Positions 34,616-43,400 of a stretch of DNA of 64,000 nt are shown one piece after another (the first letter of the stretch is position 1; every line of letters begins with the position of its first letter). Both the position numbers and the translations under genes were made by a program. The stretch spans positions 186,001-250,000 of the forward strand of contig JARWSJ010000004.1 of the NCBI GenBank assembly GCA_029906195.1. The letters are read 5' to 3'. The DNA is from Chitinophagaceae bacterium 26-R-25 (lineage in GTDB: Bacteria > Bacteroidota > Bacteroidia > Chitinophagales > Chitinophagaceae). Under the pieces are notes generated by a model. That model did not search any database and was not told the origin of the DNA. It saw nothing but the letters and a program-made list of their open reading frames with translations.

Positions 34616-35605
34616 TTGAATTCAGCGCAGGTAAATATTCGCATACAAAAGATAGTTGTTACTGTTGCGATTTTTCTTTTCATTGTTAAGATCATAGCTT
34701 ATTTCCTCACTAAATCTGTTTCCATATTAACGGATGCATTGGAAAGCATTGTGAATGTGGTAGCCGGTTGCATTAGCTTGTACAGCTTGTTTGTAGCGGC
34801 AAAGCCCAGAGATATTGATCATCCGTACGGACATGGGAAAGCTGAGTTTTTATCTGCCGCAGTAGAAGGCACATTGATAAGCATTGCCGGTGCTTTCATC
34901 ATATACAAATCGATTCTCAATTTTATTAACCCGCAGGAGATACACAAGGTTGATTATGGTATCCTGATGATTGTTTTCGCAGGTGTGGTAAACTGGTTTG
35001 TGGGTGCCTACGCCATTAACCAGGGAAAGAAAAGTAATTCTGTTGCGTTAGTTGCTGGTGGCAAGCATTTGCAGTCTGATACTTACTCTACTATCGGGAT
35101 TGTGGTTGGTCTTGTGCTGATCTATTTTACGCACCTTGTGATCATCGATAGTATAGTGGCTGCCATTTTCGGATTGATCATCATCTTCACAGGTTATAAG
35201 ATCATTCGTTCATCTATCGCCGGCATTATGGATGAGGCTGATATGGAGCTGCTTGGAAAGCTGGTAAAAGTGCTTAACCAAAACCGCCGACCCAATTGGG
35301 TTGATCTTCATAACCTACGGGTGATCAAGTATGGCGCTGTATTGCATATTGACTGCCATCTTACTGTGCCCTGGTATTTAAATGTAATTGAAGCACACAA
35401 AGAGATTGATGGATTGATAGACCTCATCACAAAGAATTTTGGCGAAAGCGTAGAATTCTTTGTCCACACAGATGCATGCCTGAATTTTTCATGTGCCATC
35501 TGCATAAAAGAAGACTGCAATGCGCGCTTGCACCCCTTTGAAAAGCGCATTGAATGGACGCTGGAAAATATTATTTCGAATAAGAAACACAGTTTAAGTA
35601 ATTGA
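34616..35605 (+). CDS. Cation diffusion facilitator family transporter
   Basis: The 329-residue protein has six membrane segments with the CDF metal-site residues: LTDALESIVNVVAG in helix 2 and KHLQSDTYSTIG (HxxxD) in helix 5, plus DIDHPYGHGKAEFL between helices. The C-terminal domain carries a Cys-rich stretch (CLNFSCAICIKEDC). It exports a divalent cation such as zinc or iron in exchange for protons. The start is a TTG at 34616; the next ATG would delete helices. The stop TGA is formed by the adjacent repeat arm. Confidence 0.88.
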   Translation: MNSAQVNIRIQKIVVTVAIFLFIVKIIAYFLTKSVSILTDALESIVNVVAGCISLYSLFVAAKPRDIDHPYGHGKAEFLSAAVEGTLISIAGAFIIYKSILNFINPQEIHKVDYGILMIVFAGVVNWFVGAYAINQGKKSNSVALVAGGKHLQSDTYSTIGIVVGLVLIYFTHLVIIDSIVAAIFGLIIIFTGYKIIRSSIAGIMDEADMELLGKLVKVLNQNRRPNWVDLHNLRVIKYGAVLHIDCHLTVPWYLNVIEAHKEIDGLIDLITKNFGESVEFFVHTDACLNFSCAICIKEDCNARLHPFEKRIEWTLENIISNKKHSLSN

Positions 35606-35697
35606 AAATTGAAAGTTGAAAATTGAAAATGGTTATAAATGAAAGGGTTGCTTACTCATAGCAATCATTTTCAATTTTCAACTTTCAATTTTCAATT
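35600..35697. repeat. Perfect 32-base inverted repeat between convergent genes
   Basis: 35600-35631 and 35666-35697 are exact reverse complements built from TTGAAAATTG/TTGAAAG words, with a 34-base loop. The left arm contains the last codons and stop of the CDF gene. The right arm overlaps the stop of the MuiA-like gene. Each arm has another exact copy in the window (29699-29730 and 22663-22694). Confidence 0.95.
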
Positions 35698-37501
35698 AAA
35701 GATTTACTGTTCTATCCTTCGGATATTTCACGCTATATGTGAAGCGCACTTTTTTCGTTTCATTCGCGGCGAGTTGTAATTGCCAGTTCAGCACACCGAG
35801 ATCTTTGTTGATTTCGGCACCACCACCATCAAGAAGCTCAACTTCTATTTCTTTATTGGTGGAGGTTGGGAACTGGTCCTTCAGCAATACGTTTGTTGCT
35901 TCGTTCTTGTTATTTTTTACCGTGATTTCGTAAGTGAATTTTTGCAGCTTGTTAGAACCCAAAAACTTAACGCTGCTGTAGTCGATCAGCTTGTCGCGTT
36001 TGATTGCAACGCGTTTGTCTCGACCTAGTGTTAAGCTTAGTGTGTCCTGCACTGAGTTCGGATCAATAAAGGATTTGCCAACATAGGTGCCTTCGAAAAT
36101 AATGTTGGCATTACCGGGTAGTAAGTTTAGTTTTTCCCAGCCTTTTACTTGTGCAAGCAGATATGCATCTTTATCAAGCTTCGGTACAGAGTAGTGTTTG
36201 TAGTTTGCGGGAACTTCCAATGATTGAATGGTTGCGGTTTGTTCTTTTCCGTTGGTGGGAACGTCGAATGGAATGGAGATATCAAATGTTACATCCATAG
36301 TATTATCGGCCACAGAGACATAGTCTTCAAGACCGGATTTTAAGGTAACGACTACAGCGCCTGCATTTGCGCGGGAACCATACAAGGCGGTGGCTGCATT
36401 ACTTTTTAATTTCTCCATGCTTTTGATAGAAGACGGATTAATCTTGGCAAACTCGTTTTCATCCATAATGCTTCCGTTTACTACATAAATTGGTTTTGTA
36501 GCTTTTTCGATGTCTTTGTCTTCATCGTCGATTCTCCTTGTGCCGTAGCCAACAACAACAACCTCTTCCATTTTCGCTGAAGATGCACCCCTCATTGAAA
36601 TAGAATTCCTCATAAGGTCTTTGTTCATCACGTTAACAGGATCAATGTAGCCCAGGAACCATTGCGATAAAATAGGCGCATCGCCCCACTGGCTTGGCAC
36701 AGAAGTCGATAAGGATAACTTCACCTGCTTCCAGTCAATGCCTGTAGATTGGTTGATCTTTGCTTTTTGAATGACTTTAAGCGGCTTGTCGGTGCTTTCC
36801 ACACGAATGTCGTAGTAAGGTGTCCAGAAAGCGTTTTGAGCGATATAGGAAATATTGAAATCGAATTTTCCTGCTGTAGCTACGGACAGTTGCAATATCA
36901 ATCTTCCTGACGTTGCAACGTTTTTACTTTGTTCCTCTTTTAATTGCGACTGAAGTTTGATGATCAGTTCTTTTTCTTTGTCTTTTTTTGCATTTTGTTG
37001 AAGGAGATCATCCTGCAATTCGCTGAGTTTTGCTTTGTAGTAGTCCATTAGTTTCATCAACTCTGAAACGCTGAGCCCAGTCTGTGTTCCTTTGATGTCG
37101 CGGTTTGCGTTTAGTACATCGATGAGTTTACCTGTGTTGCTTATGGCAAGATCAATTCGTGAAATTTTATTCCTAACGGTTTCCAAAGAGTCTTCCAGCA
37201 TTTTTATGCGTGGTGTTTTTTCTGCAGAAACAAGATAGTTGTTGGAAAACTCAACGCCCATAATGGTTACAGCAGCAGGCGCTTTTACTTGTATACTATT
37301 GATATCAATCTTGTTGCTGATATTGTCAATGATCAGTTCACTGTTGCCGGGTTTAAGCGTGGCGCTTGCGATGTGATTCATTTCTGCACCGGAGCGGTAA
37401 ATGGTAACTGTTTTCAACGTCGCGGGAACAGTTACTTTGTCTTCTGCTTTTGCGGTCGAAGCAAAGGCAACAAACATCCATACTAGCATCTTCTTTTTCA
37501 T
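35696..37501 (-). CDS. MuiA-like DUF4139 protein with inserted TonB-plug-like segment
   Basis: I start at ATG 37501, giving a signal peptide (MKKKMLVWMFVAFASTAKA). The 601-residue protein has the DUF4140 N-terminal domain (VTIYRSGAEMNHIASATLKPG), a coiled coil (about 95-200), then DUF4139 strands (LSVATAGKFDFNISYIAQNAFWTPYYDIRVE). Between residues about 312 and 389 sits a segment unlike this family: EEVVVVGYGTRR, IYVVNGSIMDENEF, INPSSIKSMEKLKSNAA and ALYGSRANAGAVVVT. These are the marks of SusC/RagA plug domains. The function of MuiA-like proteins is poorly known; they are linked to exopolysaccharide control. Confidence 0.85.
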   Translation of the reverse strand: MKKKMLVWMFVAFASTAKAEDKVTVPATLKTVTIYRSGAEMNHIASATLKPGNSELIIDNISNKIDINSIQVKAPAAVTIMGVEFSNNYLVSAEKTPRIKMLEDSLETVRNKISRIDLAISNTGKLIDVLNANRDIKGTQTGLSVSELMKLMDYYKAKLSELQDDLLQQNAKKDKEKELIIKLQSQLKEEQSKNVATSGRLILQLSVATAGKFDFNISYIAQNAFWTPYYDIRVESTDKPLKVIQKAKINQSTGIDWKQVKLSLSTSVPSQWGDAPILSQWFLGYIDPVNVMNKDLMRNSISMRGASSAKMEEVVVVGYGTRRIDDEDKDIEKATKPIYVVNGSIMDENEFAKINPSSIKSMEKLKSNAATALYGSRANAGAVVVTLKSGLEDYVSVADNTMDVTFDISIPFDVPTNGKEQTATIQSLEVPANYKHYSVPKLDKDAYLLAQVKGWEKLNLLPGNANIIFEGTYVGKSFIDPNSVQDTLSLTLGRDKRVAIKRDKLIDYSSVKFLGSNKLQKFTYEITVKNNKNEATNVLLKDQFPTSTNKEIEVELLDGGGAEINKDLGVLNWQLQLAANETKKVRFTYSVKYPKDRTVNL

Positions 37502-37564
37502 AAATACCAATTTTGTATGGAGAGGATGCGGGGGAGTGGAGGATTACATAAAAGGTGGGAAAGA

Positions 37565-37820
37565 AATTAGGAATTAGGAATTAGGAATTAAGAATGCCAC
37601 AGTGGCGAATATTCGTTTTGAATTGCAGGGGAAAAAGGATGGTGTGTTTTTTTAACCGCAAAGATCACAAAGTAGCACTACGCTGAAAAGATGGCTACTG
37701 CAATAGCGCAAAGGTTAAACGCCTCTTTGCTTCCTTTGCGCCGGCGTTGCGGACTTTGCGGTTAAAAAAACTGCACAAAATCCGTGTAAATCCGTCTGAT
37801 CCGTGTCATGTGCGTGCCAT
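37565..37820. repeat. Composite word-repeat spacer upstream of the MuiA-like gene
   Basis: The 381-base spacer (37502-37882) holds three things: GGAATTAGGAATTA words at 37565-37598; an inverted repeat with perfect 17-base outer ends (37647-37663 and 37754-37770, TTTTTTTAACCGCAAAG and its complement) filled with CTTTGCG words; and ATCCGTGTAAATCCGTC words at 37779-37820. No gene was found. Confidence 0.8.
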
Positions 37821-37882
37821 TCTTTTTTTTCCGCGTAAACCCCTAATTTCGTTTACTTTTCACCTAAATTAAACTGATTGTT

Positions 37883-39247
37883 ATGCAAACCTGGAAAGAT
37901 TATCAGGAAAAAAATAAAGACAAGTTTTTAAATGAGTTGCTTGAGTTATTGCGCATTCCAAGTGTGAGCGCAAGAAGCGAGCATAAAAAAGATATGCAGG
38001 CCTGTGCTGAAGCGCTCAAAACGCGCTTGCTGGAAGCGGGTGCCGATAAAGTTGAAATTTATGCAACAGCGGGCCACCCGGTGGTATATGGTGAAAAAAT
38101 TATTGATCCTTCCAAACCAACTGTTTTGGTGTATGGTCACTATGACGTACAACCGGCAGATCCGCTGAACCTGTGGCACAGCGGTCCTTTTGAACCGGTA
38201 ATCAAAGACGGAAAAATATTTGCCCGTGGCGCATGCGATGACAAAGGCCAGGTGTATATGCACGTGAAAGCTTTTGAAACCATGAGCAAAACAAATACGC
38301 TTGCAACCAACATTAAATTTTTGATTGAAGGAGAAGAAGAAGTTGGTAGCCCTAACCTTGCAACATTTGTAAAAGAAAACAAAGCACTTTTAAAGTCTGA
38401 TGTGATTTTGATCAGCGACACTGCGTTGATCAGTCTTGATACACCTTCCATGGATGTTGGTGTGCGTGGCCTGAGCTACATCGAAGTAGAAGTGACCGGT
38501 CCTAACCGCGATCTGCACAGTGGTGTGTACGGTGGTGCAGTGGCAAACCCGATTACCATTCTTGCAAAAATGATTGCTTCATTGCATGATGAAAACAATC
38601 ACATTACCATTCCGGGTTTTTATGATGATGTTGTAGAAGCTTCTGCAGCAGAAAGAAAGCTGATGGCTGAAGCGCCGTACAGCGAAGAAGAATACAAAAA
38701 AGATTTGGGAGTAAATGAACTGTGGGGAGAGAAAGGATATACCACCAATGAACGTACCGGTATTCGTCCAACGCTTGAGTTGAACGGTATTTGGGGCGGC
38801 TATACAGGTGAAGGTGCAAAAACCGTATTGCCATCGAAAGCATATGCGAAGATCAGCTGCCGTTTGGTGCCTAATCAAGGTTCTGATAAGATCACTGAAA
38901 TTCTGATCAACCATCTTAAAAAGATTGCACCGCCATACATCCAGATCAAAGCAGAGTTGCATCACGGCGGCGAGCCTTATATGACGCCGATTGACAGCAA
39001 AGGATATAAAGCAGCTGCAAGGGCAATTGAAACAACTTTTGGTAAACAACCAATCCCTGTGCGTGGTGGCGGAAGTATTCCTATCTGTGCATTGTTTGAA
39101 AAAGAATTAGGTGTAAAGATCATCTTCATGGGCTTTGGGCTGGATAGCGATAACCTGCACAGTCCTAACGAGAAATATGATCTGGCAAACTATTACAAAG
39201 GCATTGAAACGATTCCGTATTTCCATAAGTATTTTGCGGAGCAGTAA
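37883..39247 (+). CDS. M20-family dipeptidase/peptidase
   Basis: The 454-residue protein is an M20 metallopeptidase of the CNDP/PepV-like group. Metal-binding motifs are VYGHYDVQPAD (His), ARGACDDKGQ (Asp), EGEEEVGSPN (catalytic Glu pair) and LISDTALIS (Asp). The lid dimerisation domain follows DLHSGVYGGAVANPITILA. It hydrolyses dipeptides or short peptides in the cytosol, because no signal peptide is present. Length is normal for the group. Confidence 0.92.
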   Translation: MQTWKDYQEKNKDKFLNELLELLRIPSVSARSEHKKDMQACAEALKTRLLEAGADKVEIYATAGHPVVYGEKIIDPSKPTVLVYGHYDVQPADPLNLWHSGPFEPVIKDGKIFARGACDDKGQVYMHVKAFETMSKTNTLATNIKFLIEGEEEVGSPNLATFVKENKALLKSDVILISDTALISLDTPSMDVGVRGLSYIEVEVTGPNRDLHSGVYGGAVANPITILAKMIASLHDENNHITIPGFYDDVVEASAAERKLMAEAPYSEEEYKKDLGVNELWGEKGYTTNERTGIRPTLELNGIWGGYTGEGAKTVLPSKAYAKISCRLVPNQGSDKITEILINHLKKIAPPYIQIKAELHHGGEPYMTPIDSKGYKAAARAIETTFGKQPIPVRGGGSIPICALFEKELGVKIIFMGFGLDSDNLHSPNEKYDLANYYKGIETIPYFHKYFAEQ

Positions 39248-39254
39248 ATAGTTG

Positions 39255-39387
39255 TTTGTTGTCGCCTGTAGCCAGTGACCAGTAGCCGGCGTTTATGTGT
39301 AAAAGGCCTTTCATCTGTGAGATATTTGCTTGTGTAAAGTTTAATGCACTTAATTACCGGCCGCTGGCAACTGGCCACCGGCAACTA
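39255..39387. repeat. Inverted word-repeat element (GCCAGTGACCAGTAGCC words)
   Basis: Left arm 39261-39291, right arm 39354-39387 (ACCGGCCGCTGGCAACTGGCC type), about 62 bases apart. It starts within 15 bases of the peptidase stop. Confidence 0.8.
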
Positions 39388-39430
39388 ACAATTATTAGAT
39401 AGTCAATTCCAAAATGATAACGTTTAGGAC

Positions 39431-39838
39431 ATGAGTTCTGATAAAGAAAAACTTCGTCTTGATAAATATCTCTGGGCAATCCGTTTGTTTAAAACGAGGA
39501 GCATTGCTGCTGATGAGCTGGAGAAAGGGCGTGTGAAAATGCATGGTGAATCTGTAAAAGCTTCACGTGCGGTTAATGTAGGAGATGAGTATGAGGTAAA
39601 GACGGAAGTAAAGAAATGGGTAATAAAAGTAACAGGACTGCTGGCTAATCGTGTGCAGTACGCGGAGGCCATAAAATACTATGAAGACCTTACGCCGCCG
39701 GAAGAAATGGAAAGAGTTCGCTTCCAGGCTGCATCCTTCCATACAGGCAAGCGCCTTAGTAAGGTAGGAAGACCCACCAAGAAACAACGCCGCGACATTG
39801 AGGGCTTTATGGATGACGGAGAGGAGGAGAAGGCTTAA
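39431..39838 (+). CDS. S4-domain RNA-binding protein (Hsp15/HslR-like)
   Basis: The 135-residue protein has an N-terminal S4 domain (LRLDKYLWAIRLFKTRSIAADELEKGRVKMHGESVKASRAVNVGDEYEV) and a basic C-terminus (GRPTKKQRRDIEGF). This is the layout of Hsp15, which binds stalled 50S subunits carrying nascent chains. The alternative is a general S4 protein. It is monocistronic; a half-element of TTTGAAAATTTG words follows at 39844-39877. Confidence 0.85.
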   Translation: MSSDKEKLRLDKYLWAIRLFKTRSIAADELEKGRVKMHGESVKASRAVNVGDEYEVKTEVKKWVIKVTGLLANRVQYAEAIKYYEDLTPPEEMERVRFQAASFHTGKRLSKVGRPTKKQRRDIEGFMDDGEEEKA

Positions 39839-40414
39839 TTCTACATTTGAAAATTTGGCGATTTGAAAATTTGAAAATGCTTTAGAGCTCACCTTCGAGA
39901 GTTTTGCTCCAAACCTTGCGGTATGATTTTTTATGTTGCCTGCTAATGACTTCTAATCAAACAATCCCGGAATTTATTCGATTTATTGCGCCGCGGGCTA
40001 TTCTATACTACCTCGCGAGGGCAAATGGTGAGCCCGCACATTATTAAAAAATTAAGCGTAAAAATACGCGTGCATTTTAGCATTTTTAGCAATAATTCAG
40101 TATATTAATTTATTCATTTTCAATTCGAAAGGGAATTACTTACTTTTTGAGTGATTTATTTTAACAATTGAAAAATTATATTATTTTTGAGACCGACTTC
40201 TAGATTAACTCTCTCATCATAAATAGTAGAATACGTACATTCATTATCCCCATCGGAAAACTAGCTGTGCTAATACCTTTATTATTCTTAGAGAAGCCAA
40301 TTTCGTTTTATTCTCCAATATGCCACTTGTGTTTCCTTGCATTTAGCCCGTTACGACAATTGTAACTCTGCATTGGACATAAGCTCATCCATTTATTTTA
40401 TCAATGTATTTCGT
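39839..40414. other. 576-base spacer with half-repeat, GC-rich hairpin and long leader
   Basis: After the half-repeat (39844-39877) comes a GC-rich island with GCGGGCT (39993-39999) pairing with AGCCCGC (40031-40037) and, inside it, the 10-base palindrome CCTCGCGAGG (40011-40020). A promoter lies at 40159-40189, leaving a leader of about 215 bases before the next start. I see no gene in it. Confidence 0.6.
40159..40189 (+). promoter_or_regulatory. Promoter of the giant secreted protein gene
   Basis: TATTTTTG (40182-40189) is a perfect TAnnTTTG -7 match. TTTT at 40159-40162 lies 19 bases upstream. Transcription would start near 40197. Confidence 0.55.
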
Positions 40415-43400
40415 ATGAAACGAATTGTACTTCTTACCACAACTGCAGTTTTGCTGCTTATTGGAAACCTTTCTGCCCAGAATGTGTTCGACCAGAATGA
40501 TAGCGTTGTTACCTATAATTCGGGGGCGCCTTCCGGAAGCGTTTGGAATCCTGTTGTTCCCAACAATGGGACGATGGCAAAATGGATAAGGACAACTGCG
40601 GCCTATAACGGCAGGCAGGTGACTTTTAATACCACAAATTACAAGGCCTATATATGGAACGGAATGCCTTTCCGTCTTATCTATCCAAAGACATATCAGC
40701 AGGGCGTTGCAGATGGCAAGATATATCCTATTGTGGTGTTCTGGCACGGTGGCGGTGAAATTGCGCCAATAACTAACAACGAATTGCAATTGTATAATGG
40801 CGGCGATTTTTTCCAGGCGCAGATAGCATCCGGCGGCTTCGACGGATTTATGCTTTTTCCGCAGGAGACAGCCATTGGTTGGGAGCCTTATTTCAGCCGT
40901 GTAAATGATGTGCTGGATACACTCTACAAATGGTGTAAAGTGGATCCAGATCGCGTTATTTCTATGGGTCTGTCTATTGGAGGTCAGGGCTCTATGAGTT
41001 ATGCGAACCAAAACCCAAAACGGGTGTCAAAAATTGTAGCATCCTCACCGACTTTGGTTGGTACGCTTACGCCCAATATTCCATCTTTCCTGCAAATTCC
41101 ACTTTGGATGGCTTCAGGAGGGTTAGATACAAATCCTGACTCAGCCTCAGCAAGGGCCTTCTATAACAGTTTTAAACAAGCGGGGGGCAATGTTATTTAT
41201 GATTTTTTCCCGCTTGATGACCACCACACGTGGAACGATCAGTGGGCCAAACCTTATTTTCTTCCACAACTCAATAGCGCGCATAAAGCAAATCCACTTG
41301 TTTATTTTCAGAATAACCTACTGTGTCCTGATTCTGCCATCAAGGTGCGTATGGGATTAACAGCAGGATTTTTTGCTTACCAGTGGGATTTAAATGGAAC
41401 CGTAATTTCCGGTGCAACCTCCTCAGAATATACTGCTACAGCATATGGAACCTATCGTGCAAGATTTCAACGCACTGCCACGTCTGGTTGGTCAGCCTGG
41501 TCTCCCAGTCCTGTAACGGTGTTAACGCAAGCAAGGTACAATGCACCTGCAATTGCTATTCAGGGCATACACACCAACGTGTTGCCAGGTGCCGATAGCA
41601 GCTATTCAGTTCCATTAATGGAACCTGCGGGTTATGTAAACTACAGATGGGTGCGGGCCGTAGACACTGCCATTATGAGCAGTTCGCAAGTGTTCAATGC
41701 TCCTTCCGGACAATATAAGGCTGCTGTAATGGACGGAACGGGATGTTATTCGTCATTTACCCCGGTATATACCGTAGTAAACGCAAATGGTGCTCCTAAA
41801 CCCGACAGACCTAAAAATTTGAACGCAACACAGCTGAGCGGAGCAAGTATTTTGCTGGACTGGGCAAAAAATTCGGTAGTTACGAATGCGCCTACCAGTT
41901 ATGAAGTGTACAGAGGTACGAAAGCTGGCGGCCCTTTTACATATGTCGGTCTTATTCCCGGAACCTCTCTTTCTTATACTGACAATGGCTTGACAGCTAA
42001 TACAACTTACTATTACATTATAAGACCAATAAACGGAAGTGCTGCGGGTGCTGTAAGTAATGAAGCTACTGCAACCACGCAAGCGGATGTAACAGCACCA
42101 ACTGCTCCATCAAATTTAGTGGCGGGAACATACACTACACGCCAATCTGTAGACCTGTCCTGGAGCGCCGCTTCCGACAATGTTGGTGTGTATAAATACG
42201 ATATTTATGTAAACGGTGTGAAAATGTACTCTACTGACTCGCTTTTCACAACTGTATACAATCTTACTCCTCTTACCTCATTCGTATTTACAGTAAAAGC
42301 GAGAGATAAAGCAGGTAACGTATCGCAGCCAAGCAATCAGGTGATTGCATCAACTGCATTGGTTGGATTAAAATGGAGATTCTATCAGAACTATTACTAT
42401 AATTTGCCAAACTTTTATTCGCAAACTGTGGTGTCATCGGGCATATCTTCAAACGTAGATATCTCCGTACGTCCAAGTGGTGTGAACGACCAGTTTGGAT
42501 TTGTATGGGAAGGTTACATTAAGATTCCACAAGCAGGTACTTATACTTTTGGGTTGAAATCTGATGATGGAAGTGCTATGTGGGTAAATTCATTTTACGA
42601 TTATCTCAAAACACCAACTGTAAACAATGATGGTGCGCATGATAACAGCCAAACAAAAACCGGAACTTATACCTTCCCGGCAGGTGGCGTGTATCCTTTT
42701 GCTGTTTCGTATTTCGAGCAGGCAGGTAGTCAATCAATCGCGTTGACATGGAGTGGTCCTGGTGTTTCATCAGGTGCCATACCGAGCTCTGCTTTCACAG
42801 ACAATGTAAGTGCGGGTTCAGCGCCTCTAGCGCCATCGCTTCCAACAGCAACGGTAAATTCTTATCGTCAAATAACTGTGGGCTGGAAAGACAACAGCAC
42901 AACTGAAACCGGTTTTGAAATTGTAAGAGGTACAGCCAATGCAGGTCCGTTCACATCACTTGCGACAACTGCTGCAGGTGCGATAAACTTTATCGATACG
43001 TTTGCATTGAATCCTTCAACTGCTTACTATTACAAAATAAGAGCAGTAGGAACTGGTGGTGCTTCTGCATTTACTTCAGTGGCAACTACCTCTACACAAG
43101 CCGCACCAGCTGCGCCTGGAGCACCAAGTGGACTTGGCTTGGTTGTTAATTCCAGCAAGCAAATAACGCTTAACTGGACAGATAATTCCGGCATAGAAAC
43201 AGCTATGGAAGTATGGAGGTCATCTAACGATAACACTAACTATAGAGTGATCGCTACTTTGAATCCAAATACGGTTAATTATGTTGATGCAACGGTACTG
43301 CCAAACGAAACCTATCTCTATAAAGTAAGGGCTAAGATTGTTGGAAATAATTCAGCATTCTCAAATGAGGTAACAGGAAGGTCACTGGATCTCAAACCGA

